A DNA stretch of 64,000 nt from Isoetes taiwanensis (taxonomy: Eukaryota; Streptophyta; Lycopodiopsida; Isoetales; Isoetaceae). Below are positions 1 to 11,619 of this stretch, one piece after another (within the stretch, counting starts at the first letter, position 1; each line of letters starts with the position of its first letter). Location of the stretch: assembly GCA_021234155.1 (NCBI GenBank), contig JAJEKV010000267.1:188001-252000 (forward strand), written 5' to 3'. The notes beneath the pieces are model-generated. The model worked only from the letters and a program-made list of their open reading frames with translations. It was not told the origin of the DNA and made no database searches. The position numbers and the translations under genes were made by a program.

Positions 1-150
1 GTTGGATCCAGAAGGTCCACCTGCTACCACAATGATCATCCGAACTGGAATATTGTGGCGCATTAGCGTCACGGGAAAACTCCTTCCCCAACAACCTTAC
101 CGGCCTTCGGCAAGGTGACGAACTAGGAAGCACGGTGGGGTTTTGAATAT

Positions 151-181
151 TCGCCCACACTATTACTAATAGTGTGGGCGA
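151..181. repeat. Perfect 31-bp hairpin palindrome
   Basis: Two 14-base arms (TCGCCCACACTATT and its exact reverse complement) are separated by the 3-base loop ACT. The core reads CACTA...TAGTG, which recalls the ends of CACTA transposons. It could be a terminal hairpin or the abutted ends of two elements, but no target duplication was found, so the role is unknown. Confidence 0.75.
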
Positions 182-483
182 CATTCCAAGGGTTTGCCCA
201 AGTCTTAGAAGGACAACCTCCTCTACGTCCATCTGCTGGCTTGTGATGGGAATAACTGCCTTGCCCTCTGTGATTGGAATAGAAGTCTCGGCGCTGCTAG
301 TAATGACCTCATCAACATTCTGGCGCTGGTCAAGCGCCTCATTTTTGGGATTTCAGAGCTAGCGCCTTCCATGGACATGGCAGTTTTATAAGGAGAAGAA
401 ATTCAATTAAGCAATATTGTTCCGTCCCGATCCCATAAACCCCTACATCGAAAAATGTTCCGTAGCCGCGGCAGCGTAAAGGC

Positions 484-862
484 GGTCAAAACTGCCGGCG
501 ATAGCGCTGTTCGACCGTAGCCCGCGATATGGCCAGGGCGGTCAAAACCGCAGACGGCCTGTTTTCGACCGTAGCCACCAGTCTAAATCGCGGTACCCAA
601 AAACCGCCGACATCGTTTCGCGACCGTAGCCACGGTCATGAAAATAGGGCGGTCAAAACCGCCGCAGACTTTGTTTTCGCATCATCAGAAGCCACGGTGC
701 GAGAATGGGCAGTCCAAAACTCGCCGAGCATCATGTTTTCGCCGCGACCGTAGCCCGCAGTCTTAATGGGTAGTCAAAAATTGCCTTTGTTTTTATCAGA
801 AGCACGCGCATGCGAAATCGCCTGCACTAAAACTGGCGACATCCTGTTTTCGCACTGTAGCC
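484..862. repeat. Left hairpin-repeat array
   Basis: About six degenerate units spaced roughly 55-65 bases apart. Each carries a core like CGACCGTAGCCACGGTC, itself an inverted repeat, and most are followed by GGCGGTCAAAACCGCC, a second small palindrome. TTTTCGC commonly precedes the core. The same core recurs at 2697-3003, so the two arrays probably are subterminal repeats of one DNA transposon, an arrangement known for CACTA-type elements. The element's exact ends were not found. Confidence 0.6.
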
Positions 863-1044
863 ACCATTAAAGAATACCTAACATATACATCTAACAAGGA
901 TTTATTGCTCACATTGAAGTCTAACAATTAATGAATATCATAAATGAACATTCATACAAAAGCAATTTAGATCATATGAAAACAATTGATACATTATAGA
1001 AAAGACAATTTATAGAAAAGACATTATATTCATACATAAGTTTT

Positions 1045-1774
1045 TTAAGTACATTTCCTTTTCTTGGCATCAGGGCCTGTAGTACCCGAATCAAAATCTT
1101 CTAAGTCCTCTTCTTTTACTCCAGCCCCAATTGCATCTAAGAGATACAATATGTCGGGGTCCATACATCGCGGCAAGGACAAAGCGCTAGATGTTTCCTT
1201 GTCCGCTCCACCCAAGCCTAGAGCTGCTTTATTTGCAAGGACGAGTACATTTTGAAGCCCAGAAGACATACATTGCGATAGCCCTATCTCTGCTACCACT
1301 TTCGATCATAGTTTGAGGCTAGGGGGCACGTGGGTTGCCGCCTAATGACAGAGCCTTAAGCTTGAGGACCTCCTCGTACTCGGATGGACTATATTTATTG
1401 TGAAACACAATAATTTCCCCCTTGTGAAGGTAGCCCATATAATGTGCAATCTTGGCGTCCCTACCTAGGGGTGACTCTCGATGCCTTTGCGAAGTCATCA
1501 ATAAATAACTCTCGCATAAAAAGAAACATCGATTCAAGAAGAAATAGAAAATGAAACCGGATAAATACCTCTCTTTTGTCCCGTTCGACAACAAATTGGG
1601 TTTGTTATTTTGAAAGCGGACCGGCAACTCACGTTCTATGAATTCGTATAAAGTGTTTGAAGAGCTAGCGACTTCAAATTTGACATCTTTCACCGCTTCA
1701 TACCCCGCCCGACTTTTGCTGCAATGACAATTCAAATGCATCCTCGGAGGTATTGAGGATCCATCATAAGTCAT
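1045..1774 (-). other. Coding-like segment between the hairpin arrays, unrecognised
   Basis: Two minus-strand open stretches (1774-1319 and 1299-1045) follow one another. The first contains a Cys/His patch (HLNCHCSKSRAGYE) and the second ends in an acidic tail followed by KKRK, which would suit a nuclear protein. No family was recognised. Because they lie between the two hairpin arrays they may be remains of a transposon-encoded protein. Reading frames are short and no intron boundary was established, so this is a weak call. Confidence 0.2.
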
Positions 1775-2696
1775 GGGGCCTCCATCATTTGTCCGGGGAC
1801 ATCGGGTCTCAAAGTCTATAAGTCCTCCGGGCCTACAACATGGGCATATATCCGGCCCAATATCTCGTCTTCTCTCAACCCCGCCACCGGATATGTCCTA
1901 AAAGAACAAGTATGGTTTCCCACCTACATGGATGGGATATGCTTTCGATAGCCCCCAAGTAGATAACTTTTTTTCGGGAGACCTCTGTTCCACAACCTCG
2001 ATCTCCTCATTTTCCAAAGACGAGCTTCTCTTCCTCAATATCTATCGGCTCCTCCTTGGTGAGGCGGGCGTTCTGTTTTCAACGACTGTGCACTTGAAGA
2101 AGAACCGGCATCTTTGCTTGGCTTAGTGTAAATCATGTATGTCTTTGAACATGATATCTAGGCCGAAAAACTTTCCTTCCCCTCTTGCCTCGCCGATTCA
2201 GCCAGCGGGTAGTTTCTTCAAGAACCTTCTTATTGGTCATGACTCAGGTTTGGAAACATCTTAAGAAAAGCTTGGATGCTTAGTGAAGGCAAACCAGTCC
2301 AGGACATGGTTTCACGTCGGGACCAGCTCCGACCATGAAGCTATGAAGGATGCCGCCATATGCATCGGTAAAACCTGTTACACTCGCCATAATGTCTACG
2401 CCGGGCAAAAATTATTATACGCGATTGGTTGCATCCACGGCTCCTCTAGCTCCTCCTCCTCGAACTCTTCCGGGATGTTTCGACGAAAAATCCCGTTCTT
2501 TCTCCACTATTTTGTCATACCATGTGCTAAACGGCTCCCATGCCTTATCGACCGCTATTTGCCATTCTCGTGGAGCAAATACTCGATTTATGACACTTAG
2601 AATGTGAGCCTTTGTAGCGGCTTGATTTGCAATAGAGACTAAGAACGTGGCAACGATCGCGAAAATAACACTTCCTTAATTTATGCTATGCACAAA

Positions 2697-3003
2697 TTCC
2701 GCACCGTGCCTACGGCGGCGAAAACAAGACGATAAGTTATTCTATTCACAATTTAATCGCGGGCTGCGGCTTAAAATACCCATTCCATTTTTTATTGCGT
2801 GCACATTTTCGCATCGTGGCTACGGTGCGAAAAACAACACTTCAATATCTTATTGTATGTATAACGCGCACCGTGGCTACGGTGCGCATAATACCCTTTC
2901 TTTTTTATGCTATGCACATTTTCAAACCGGGCTACGGTGCGAAAATGGCCCTTCCATATTTTATGAGAGCCACAATTTCAAGACCGTAAGCACGGTGTGA
3001 AAA
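2697..3003. repeat. Right hairpin-repeat array
   Basis: Five units spaced about 54-60 bases apart in their last four members, each with a core inverted repeat. The best is 2866-2887 (GCGCACCGT, loop GGCT, ACGGTGCGC). Units are flanked by TTTTC on the left and GAAAA on the right and separated by T-rich spacers containing TATGCACA. The core matches that of the array at 484-862. Confidence 0.65.
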
Positions 3004-5594
3004 CACATCCACAATCGTCGAGTTGTACATAACATGGCTACTTTAAGTCTTATATCCCAATGAAAGCAAATGTTTGCAATTAACATACAATAGATCTACA
3101 AGTTAACAATCACTTATATTTATATTAGATAGATTCATATACAGATATGACTTTGGGGGGCATGCATGACCCCAATTTATAGCATTCTTCTCTCAAGGCT
3201 TTCCCACCTCGGCCATCTATCATGAAATGGAAGAAGTTTAAGTCCGTCTCAAACTCCAATTGGCCGAACATCGAATAGAGACCACTTTCGCTCTCCGCTC
3301 TCGGACTTTTGAGCGGTGATTATCCTTATGAATGTTCAAGTCTATGACAACGGAATGAGTGCCATCATTGTCATCTTGTTCGATGAGGAATCGAGACGCA
3401 CTTTCTTCCTTCACGGACATTTCGCCATCTCCTATACTTAAAAGTGACATCTGAGTTTGCTTCCGAATGCAATATCTCGAACCGAACCGTGTCTCGACTT
3501 ATCACGCATTCGACCATATATTCGGCTCCATCGCGGAAGTCGAGCACTCCAACCTTCAAGAAATACACTATCTAAAAACTATCCCGATTTGTTGAACAGT
3601 AAACATCTTCAAGGTCTTTTTACATTGTCGACGCTCTTTGAATATGGCAATGAATGGATCAATTCCTAAATTTATCTTCACATGCCCTTGCAACTCCTCC
3701 CTTCTCCTTCAATGCCGCGGAACATTTCTGCGACAACTTACTCATCGTGCTAATAAGATAGAAGTGGCATCCGAGGCTGCAAAGATAAATCGGGGGGACA
3801 TTCGGGCAATGGAAGCTCGGTTAGCTTGGATCTTCGTGGAGAGTATTCATACCTCGGAACCATATACCCTTTCTCGAGCTGTCTTGGTGTGCTACCTTGA
3901 ACAACAAGCACCCCATATCTTGGTGAAAGCAATGGAAAACATCGCTTATCGAGTGTGAAGAGATGTTGTTCTCCACATCGGATATACACAAACCCGAGAG
4001 AATGGGAATGAACCGGATAAGTAAATCGAACTAATTTGAATATGGATTGCATAGAATTACATACTCACAATTTGCTTCTAACCGTGGGAAAGTTCGTCGC
4101 TTGCTTATTTTTTCTTTTGCCATATCTGTTGGAGTGTATACATGCCTTACTTGTACAAATATCTCTTTGCCCGATCGAAACCGACCACCAAAGCCTTCCA
4201 ATGTGTGAGAAACATCATTTCTCCTCGCATCTTTTGACTCGCCATTCACCTCGCATTGCGGGTTGGAGTGTAACAAAGCTCCTACGACACCACTAAGCTT
4301 TCAAACTCATTTCCAATCGTGATAGAGCTTATAGCCATCTAGTCCACCGAATTCAAATCAGAATGTGGAGCGGAATCGAAATACTAGGAAAGGCTACGCG
4401 ATTTTACCTTGATCGAAGTTTTTACGTGGTGAAACTCCCTTTAGCCTTGGTCGAAGAAGTTCGAGTGAACCGAAGCTCCTTTGGCTGGGCAATCGATCTT
4501 CACGCGCAAACTCGTTGTGGAAAACACGAGCGAGGAATTGAGGGCGGGAGCTAATTGGTTATAATTGCCACGTGTGTAATCGACACCCGGCTAGAGGCAC
4601 GGACATTACCGGCTTACGTCGCGATTGACACCGGAAACGCCAAAACCAAGGCTCGGTGAAAAAGTTACACGCACAAGCTCGGCTCCCCATTGGCCGCGAG
4701 CTTTTGACGTGGCATCGAGTAAGGGCCCTTATTTGATCTCAAAAAACTCTAATGTTGTACCCGAAGTCGAGGAATCGAGAGGTCGCATGTCTTGAATCCC
4801 CTGAAAGATCCACAACCGCCGCCGCTTCTAAATCAGCCACACCAACCAAGCCCGCGACAGATGCAAGGCTTGCTTGCGCAAGAGCGCCAAGCACCGGGAT
4901 ACACATGAAGCAAGAATGGCGGCTAGTCAATCTCACCGAAACAGCCCGACCCAATCCCTGCAGCACGCAAGTGAGGGCATAAAACCGCATAATCTTTGCC
5001 GCGGCCTCCGCGATGAAGGCCACAACAAGGGGAGAGGGCTCACACCCGCCTAAACCGACTCACAAGTGCATTCACCCCGATACGGCAGATTGCACCACCC
5101 GCCATAGAAGCACCCTAACCTTTCCGGTGGGGAAGTGAGCTCCATGTCCACGCCCAAACCGAAGCGCCATCGAACCCGGGAAGCTACAGAGACCACTTGC
5201 CCACGGGGCAGGAGTGTCATGAATAGCCAAGACCGGTAACAAGACCGCACAAAACAAGAAGACACAACATCAGGATGAACCTTCCAAACACGCACCACCA
5301 CATCATCCTCGAGGGACTATAGGTATGTGTAGCGGAATACCCCCGCCACTTGTTCCCGTGATAGCCTTGGCCACGCCCCTCAGCGAAAGTGAGCTCGAAA
5401 AGAACTCTCACGGCTAGCCGACCACCCCAATACCAAACCTCCAAGGCGAGCACAACAGCTCGCCTCCAACGGTCCCAAGGTCCGAGCATGCACGTGGCGA
5501 CCAAGGGCAAGTGCAGCAGGGGTAGAGGAACCCACAAGAAAGGAGAAGAGTGGTGATAAACTGAGGCACATTCTAGCTAGAAGAGCACACGCAC
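3004..5594. other. No recognisable gene (about 2.6 kb)
   Basis: Short open stretches exist on both strands, for example minus 3568-3238, which reads as coding-like sequence broken by a frameshift. None has a recognised domain or convincing splice sites. The stretch at 4560-5590 is GC-rich relative to its neighbours but shows nothing I can name. Confidence 0.4.
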
Positions 5595-6108
5595 ATGATC
5601 CCAAGCCCGCAACACCCCCGAGAGAAAAGGGGATGCATGTGGGAAAGGCGGAGACTATACAACAGTGCCTGGGGCAACTCCACATGCGACGGCTTCCCAA
5701 ACGCTACACAATGGCTTAAGAGAGGAACAACAGACCGCAGCACGGGGAGAAGATGGTACGCTGATGTGAACACTGGCCCAGCAGGTGATCCACTACCTGC
5801 AATTGATAAGGCGAGAATTATTAGGGGGATGGTGGCTTATGGTGTGGAAAGAGATATAGTATCCAGGGCCAAAGGCATGGATCTTGAATTCGTGGTTGTA
5901 TGGAGGAAAGAACTTGCTGAGGTAAGGATTGATATTCACATGTTCATTCCTATTCATTCTGTCGTGTACTAAACACCCCTAGCTCATGCAGGTATCTAGC
6001 TGCATACTAGCATTTGATGTGCATGCTGAAGCAAGGACAAATGCTGAAGATGCATATGACAGTGGTGAGACAATTGACGAAAGCCACATGCATATCAGCA
6101 GCTCTTAG
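5595..6108 (+). CDS. Two-exon candidate gene, unknown family
   Basis: Exon 1 runs from the ATG at 5595 to 5921 and ends GCTGAG before a consensus GTAAGG donor. The intron is 5922-5991 (70 bases) with a CATGCAG acceptor. Exon 2 runs from 5992 to the TAG at 6106-6108. Joined without a frame change they give 147 residues. The part that looks most like real protein begins about residue 57 (AGDPLPAIDKARII), continues through GMVAYGVERDIVSRAKGMDL, and ends in an acidic tail rich in His and Ser. No signal peptide, membrane segment or known domain is evident. The first 55 residues are low-quality sequence, so the true gene may begin upstream with another exon, or this may be the 3' end of a longer or captured gene. 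The consistent splice phase is the main support. Confidence 0.4.
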
Positions 6109-6256
6109 CATGTACAGGAGTGTGAGCGGGCACTCTAATTTGGTGCCTTGCTAATTTATTAATCAATTATCTAAACTATATAATTGTGATAGGCAAGATT
6201 CTTTTGGAATATGCTATACAAATTCTCATTTGATTTATTGACACGTTAGCTTATCT

Positions 6257-6488
6257 GTTTGTAACACATTTAAGCTAATTTTTTAACACGTGTCCTCAAA
6301 TACTTGTGGTTCAAATCTGTTTGTAACACATTTAAGCTATTTTTTTTTAACACGTGTCCTCAAATACTTGTGGTTCAAATCTGTTTGTAACACATTTAAG
6401 CTAATTTTTTAACACGTGTCCTCAAATAGTTTGTAACACATTTAAGCTAATTTTTTAACACGTGTCCTCAAATACTTGTGGTTCAAAT
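6257..6488. repeat. 62-bp tandem repeat, 3.7 copies
   Basis: Copies start at 6257, 6319, 6383 and 6429; the third is cut to 46 bases. Each begins GTTTGTAACACATTTAAGC, contains AACACGTGTCCTCAAATA and a T-run of variable length, and three of the four continue into ACTTGTGGTTCAAAT. AACACGTGT contains a G-box-like CACGTG. Confidence 0.85.
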
Positions 6489-6530
6489 AAAAAACAATCG
6501 GATTTAGATCTCGTGATCAATTGGATGCGA

Positions 6531-6609
6531 CTAGCAACCTCTGTGATGTGATATGTACAGATGCAGCTGTCGAGTGGCCAGCAACCTCTGTGATGTGATA
6601 TGTACAGAT
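6531..6609. repeat. Short direct repeat
   Basis: A segment of about 30 bases beginning AGCAACCTCTGTGATGTG occurs twice in this interval, about 48 bases apart. Just downstream, 6660-6740 contains two related copies of a GATCCA...AGATTTATCA motif, and GATCCAGATTT recurs three times at 7410-7500, so this looks like decayed repeat DNA. Confidence 0.6.
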
Positions 6610-6780
6610 CAAATTTGCCGAAAGTTAGTTCGGCGTGGTACATCCATTTCAAACCTTCGGATCCAAATTGAGATTTATCAAAGATTCATTGAATCGGTGT
6701 GTGTAGAGGATCCAGCTCAGATTTATCAGAGATTCTGTTGATTCCAGTCTAAGTGTAAGCTTTTTTTGGGATTCCTCTGG

Positions 6781-6790
6781 GTATAAATAG
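6781..6790 (+). promoter_or_regulatory. Possible TATA box
   Basis: GTATAAATAG followed by a purine stretch and a transcript-like leader. No open reading frame of substance follows, so it may belong to a retroelement LTR or be fortuitous. Confidence 0.25.
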
Positions 6791-6799
6791 AGATAGAGG

Positions 6800-9400
6800 G
6801 AAGAGGTTCTTTGTTACATTTCGAGTGTATGCCGCTCCATATTCCTCTTGGTATAAGGTATGCATCCTATTTCTTTCGTGTCGAATTGCTTCATCTGTTC
6901 ATGGCCACGACAGACTGCTCCATAGGCAATCTGTGACTGCCCAGAAGCTGTCTTATCCTGGATTCGCTGACACCTAACAAAATTTGGTGATAGATTATCG
7001 AAATAGAATCTCTAGGGAAGCCTGAGATACATTAATAACCTCTAATAGGAAGCCTGGTATAGATTATAGAAATAGAACCTGTATGGAATTTGCTGGAGGC
7101 AAATCTATGGATATGCCCAACCCTTGTGATCGCCAAAATGCCTTTGTGTATGCAGAACTGGTGAAGCATTTTCATCTCTCCATAATCAAGCCTTAATTAA
7201 AGGGAATAAGTACTTGGCTCATGGAGCAGCACAATCTTATGGGCAGTTTTTCATCGGCAGACGAAATTTTTCATCGGCGATGGCAGTTTAGAAATTTCTC
7301 ATCGGCTATGGCAGCTTAGGCTGAGGATTGCGTATAAGCAGTTCCGGAGCTGTCTTTGCTTCAATTGCCGACGGTCCAACCCGCCTGCCTAGTGCCAAAT
7401 TCTGCAGCACTACCTGTCGATCCAGATTTGCAGAACTGCCTGCCGATCCAGATTTCCAGAAAGTCAGATCTGTCGATCCAGATTTGCCTGTCGGATTTAA
7501 GAGCCCGTGAGGAGCAGAAGAGCTTTGTCTGCCATAGCCAGGGTTCGGGAAGGTGGGTGAAGAAGGGCCATAGCCAAATCTCGCTCAGTCCCTGCATGCA
7601 TGCTGCCTTGGATTATTTGATTTGCTTTCTTTCTCGTGCGTGCGGCAAAGATATCGCTAAAAGCAAAAGCGTAACCATTGCGCCTTCTTTACGATGATCT
7701 TTGCGTACATAACCGAGAATTCATTTGGGTTTGGGCCGTTCAAAATCGAGCTGTCAAAACTATTTTTGGAAGATTTAAGCGTATCTCTGCAACAAGAAAT
7801 ACAAATAATCAGACGAAATTATTCTAGAAATGTTCCAAAGTCCATTCCAAATGATCAAAATCAATCTAGACATACAGGGAAATAAGTTTTTCGCATTGGT
7901 GGGGTTGAATTCTTGGTTCTTTGAAGCCGAAAAACAGGTAGAAACAAAGCCCCTTTTTTGCAGACACCATATTCCAGACCATAATTAAGATCAGAATCTA
8001 TTTGGGAATGGGAGCACAATCTATTTGGAGGAGTTGGAGAGGAAAATTTGGCAGGAGATTGCTTTATTCAATCAACGAAGCGAAGCTCCATTTTGAGCAA
8101 AGAAACTTGAAACTAAGGCAATCAATCTAAGATCTATTTTGAGCAAGGAAACTTGTGAAGAACTTGAAGCAGATAGGGATGATTTTCTTTCTTTTTCATC
8201 GTATTGTTAAAGTTGTTGCTATTTGCAAGAGAAATGGTTACGGTAACATTATTGAAAGAAAAAAGTCAACCTTCAATTTAACATTTCTCTTACTAAATTG
8301 TTAGTATTTGCAAAGAATAACAACATGGAAACCGTTGGAACATCCCAACAATAAAATACAACAGGAATCATGCAAATCTCATTACTAGGAAGTGGGCAAA
8401 ATATACTATGTTCTAGTGTCTAGAATATAAAGTTAATATTGATAATATTAGGCAAAATAAAGTATTGTCCTAATGGTATTCTAATTTGAACTATCCCAGT
8501 TGCGTTTTTAATCCTCCATAGTACCATAAGTCAATAAACTTTCTTTCATGTTGCTTTAAGAACTGCATTACCAATATTCATATTCTCTTTATCTTATTCT
8601 GGAGTTTGGAGGACCTTGACAACATATCGAAAATCCAAACAAACCCACTATAATAGTTACAACTTGGGGAGTAGAAAAATGTGCCCCTAATGATGCATCA
8701 CTTCAAGGTGGAATTGCGAGTTAAAACCTCACATGTCTATTTGGCGTGACAGAAATTCATCATCACTAAACAACATGGGTCCAACTTCACACATTTGGAA
8801 CCAAAGAAATGTTCGCGGCGACCTTGGCCGCCGCGATAAATTTCTTGTATACATTAAACCTGTTAGACATGTTATTTCAGACATGTTATTCGAGTGAACC
8901 ATGTTGTGAACACATTCAGTTCACAACATTGTAACTGTATCACTCCAATTGTGATATGCTGTGCATTATATACAGCTTAATGGAACACTTAGTTTGTGAA
9001 TGTATAAACCAGTGTGGAACTTGTTCATTATAGTGCAATGTCCATGCGCACGTCTTACCACAACAAACAAAACAGATGTGAAGACCTTTCTGCCCAGCAA
9101 CAATTCATTCCTCAAATCTGACAAAGTTATGCCAAAATCCGAGATAATTACATCATAAAAAAAAACTTGAGACAATAAGATTCTTATCTTCATAATTTTC
9201 ATACAAATATTCATATCAGAGTCAATAAGTCCAAAGATCCTAGCAACAAAGTCCAAGTACGAGGAAGCTCCAAACAATACTATTCTAAAACTCACCAGGC
9301 TAAAACTCACTAAGATTATGACAAAATCTAGGACAATAGGATTCTTATATTCATAATAATATTCATAACAGAGTACATGCCTGGCCAAGCCCTGCCAAAA
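6800..9400. other. No recognisable gene (about 2.6 kb)
   Basis: AT-rich sequence with short open stretches only. 7255-7320 holds two imperfect copies of a TCATCGGC...GGCAG motif, and 9150-9370 holds an imperfect direct repeat around GACAATAAGATTCTTAT. Nothing with a known domain was seen. Confidence 0.4.
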
Positions 9401-9414
9401 CAGCTCATGGAGCT

Positions 9415-9983
9415 TCAAGACTTCAGCAAAAGGATAATTACACAAGGGGAAAAAAAAAAAAAAAACCGCCCGAAGTGCCCGGCAAAGGAAGGCTTCAGTC
9501 CTTCTCCTCCGGGGACGTTGCCATTGTCGTCGATGCGGACTTGGCAGTGGATCTGCTGGCCACTCCGGGCATGATGCAATGCATTCGCGACCTCCGATGA
9601 GCAGGTGCATGAGATAGTGGATGAGATTGCCTCGTCCACCTCCTGCTGTGTTACCAGCAGGTTCTTGAAGGTGATGGTTCGCTCTAGGAAATATCAAAAG
9701 ACGAGCTAGTGGCCCGTGAATGCTTTGGGGTGCATGAAGTTGGGGTGTGCCGCAACTGGCCTTGCAGGCTCAATGTTGCACGACCCCGAGGAGTTCGCTC
9801 CATTCGATCCATTATCTCCTTGCTGCATGCGAAACCCGCAGCCGGTTAGCTCGAATCCAACACTATACCAGAAAATCAAGGAAACAAAGAAACAATTGAA
9901 CCTTACCTGAAGCAATTTCCAATGGCGCTAAGGTTGGATGCCCGCCTATATAATGCAACAGATCAGTTGCCTCCTTTATATAG
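9415..9983 (-). pseudogene. Decayed or incomplete spliced gene, unknown family
   Basis: On the minus strand a TATA box (CTATATAAAGG, 9983-9973) is followed by an exon ending GCTTCAG at 9907, a GTAAGG donor, and an acceptor CATGCAG at 9823, giving an 84-base intron. The next exon reads in one frame through HPNFMHPKAFTGH, then meets TAG and TGA stops, then continues in the same frame through RTITFKNLLVTQQEVDEAIS and CQVRIDDNGNVPGG until a poly-T run (9466-9451). The sequence looks protein-derived but matches no family I recognise. Two in-frame stops and the lack of an ATG before the second exon argue for a pseudogene. Confidence in the splice sites is higher than in any product. Confidence 0.3.
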
Positions 9984-10781
9984 GGGGAGTTCTGAAGGCA
10001 AGGTGATTGCCCAATCCATCAGTTCATTTGAAATCCGGGCATTTAATTGCGTGGTACCTCGATTCTTAGGGCCCCAATGTTCTGAATGCTTAGGCCTGTG
10101 ACGTGAATCTCTAATCTGTGGCCTTAAATCAACCTGTTTTGTGGGATGTACTTCGAGTTTTAGGGGCGACTAGGATAATTATTAGTGGGGTTAGGGTTAA
10201 ACTATATATCGGTATCATGATGAAGAGCACTCGCGGCATGAAAGGCAGCGCGTGTAAAACCTCAGGCGTACCGCGACGGGAATCTCGTGACCTTGATGCG
10301 TGTGAATTTTGTCTGACGGGCTGGTCTACGCACTGGCCGACGGGCCTTAAACCACCACGACAGGCTACACCTACCGCAGTACGTGGAACGTTTTGCCACG
10401 TATGCAGGGAATTAGCCACCATGCAGGGGGCTCGTTAACCCCCCAACCTTTGGGGTAGTAATTGGAGATGGAAATGGCAAATTCTCGTTCAAAAAAATTG
10501 CCCACATTGTAGCTAAGGTTCTCACCATTCAGGAACACGAGAAATTACCAAAATTCGTGTTGGATTTGTATGCAATTTTCAGTGGCGGCCCTTAAGTGTG
10601 CGAAACTAGTTAAGTGACCATACCCTAAACTAGTTAAGTGAGCATTAAAAAATGGTCTTCTCATCCTCCGATTCCAAGAGCTAACTTGTTCTTGATACCA
10701 AAAAAAAATTTATCTAGTTTATTCAAATTGAAAAATATATTATTATCCAAAGAAGAAAAATGTTAAAAAATCAAATTGAAG

Positions 10782-10787
10782 TTTATT
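10782..10787 (-). terminator. Polyadenylation signal of the Ole e 1-type gene
   Basis: AATAAA on the minus strand, about 50 bases after the stop codon of the Ole e 1-type gene. Confidence 0.6.
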
Positions 10788-10837
10788 AATATAAATCATC
10801 GGTACAAAAGAATAAAGAATGAATGAGAAAATATGAT

Positions 10838-11475
10838 CTAATAATGAGGTTTGGGGCATGTAGCAGGTCCAAAAGCAAAGGGACCGGTATTGTAGAACTT
10901 AGCATTCTTGTAAACCTTGGAGAAGGTAATTTTCCCGTTATTCGTCTTCACAGGAATGCTACAATTTCTGTCATAGGAAGCAATGGCAGAAACCTTGCAG
11001 CTCTCAATTTGGATCTGGGGACTAATCTGGAACTGGAAGTAGCCTTTAGAGTCAGCATAACTTTTTTTATAAATCTTACCATGCATGCAAGACAGGGCGA
11101 CCAAAGCACCTGCAAAGTGCAACAACGAGACTTGGTTAAATTAACACAACAACAAAAACTAGAGAATTAAAGGTTTAAGTTACCTGGTAGAGACTTGGAC
11201 CATTTGGAGCTACATGTCTGGCAGTAGACGTAACCTTGGATATAGGCTGCAGTGTAATGGGCGGGTGGAGGAGAAGGGTGGGAGTGTGGCGATGGTGGTG
11301 GTGGTGATGGTGGAGGGGAGCTTGGTTTGTGATAAGGAATGGGGATGCTTGATGGATCAGGAATGGATGGAATAGGGACTTTGGGAATGCTATCTGGAAT
11401 TCTAAATGCATGAGCTATGAGCAAGGTGCTCATAAACAGAATAAACCCAGCAATTTTTGTGCTCGCCATCTTCAT
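10838..11475 (-). CDS. Pollen Ole e 1 allergen / extensin-like secreted protein
   Basis: A complete two-exon gene encoding 187 residues. Exon 1 is 11475-11184, the intron 11183-11110 (74 bases, GTAACT donor, TTTGCAG acceptor), exon 2 11109-10838. Residues 1-23 form a signal peptide ending AHA. Residues 26-72 are proline-rich with SPPPSPPPPSP runs typical of extensin/PRP cell-wall proteins. Residues 79-187 form an Ole e 1-like domain that starts with the family motif GYVYCQTC (85 and 88) and has six cysteines in all (85, 88, 105, 135, 147, 182), the usual disulfide set. The product should be exported to the cell wall or apoplast. Proteins of this PRP plus Ole e 1 layout are known from roots, trichomes and pollen; exact function here is unknown. 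The start is the first ATG of the signal peptide; a second ATG two codons on is possible. All features look intact. Confidence 0.92.
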
Positions 11476-11529
11476 TACAGATGCTTTTTGAATCCAAGGG
11501 TACGTTTGGAGCTCTTTTATTCACCATTG

Positions 11530-11600
11530 CACTACGTTAAACGTGCGTCATGGCACGCCACACCTTACTGTTAGCACGATTTTCTAACGTGGCAGTGTCC
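11530..11600 (-). promoter_or_regulatory. ACGT-rich upstream region of the Ole e 1-type gene
   Basis: Between about 55 and 125 bases upstream of the ATG there are several ACGT cores (in AACGTGCG, TAACGTGGC and TCCACGTAGC as read on the plus strand), the core bound by plant bZIP factors. A weak TATA-like AATAAAAG lies near 11515. Suggestive only. Confidence 0.3.
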
Positions 11601-11619
11601 ACGTAGCGGGAATAGATGG

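Noticed and set aside
3238-3568. Minus-strand gene near the right hairpin array
   Set aside because: The two frames overlap with a shift and match nothing known. Left as unassigned sequence.
8966-9697. 243-codon minus-strand reading frame
   Set aside because: It overlaps the protein-like frame at 9415-9639 in a different frame, and its second half is AT-rich sequence without any domain.
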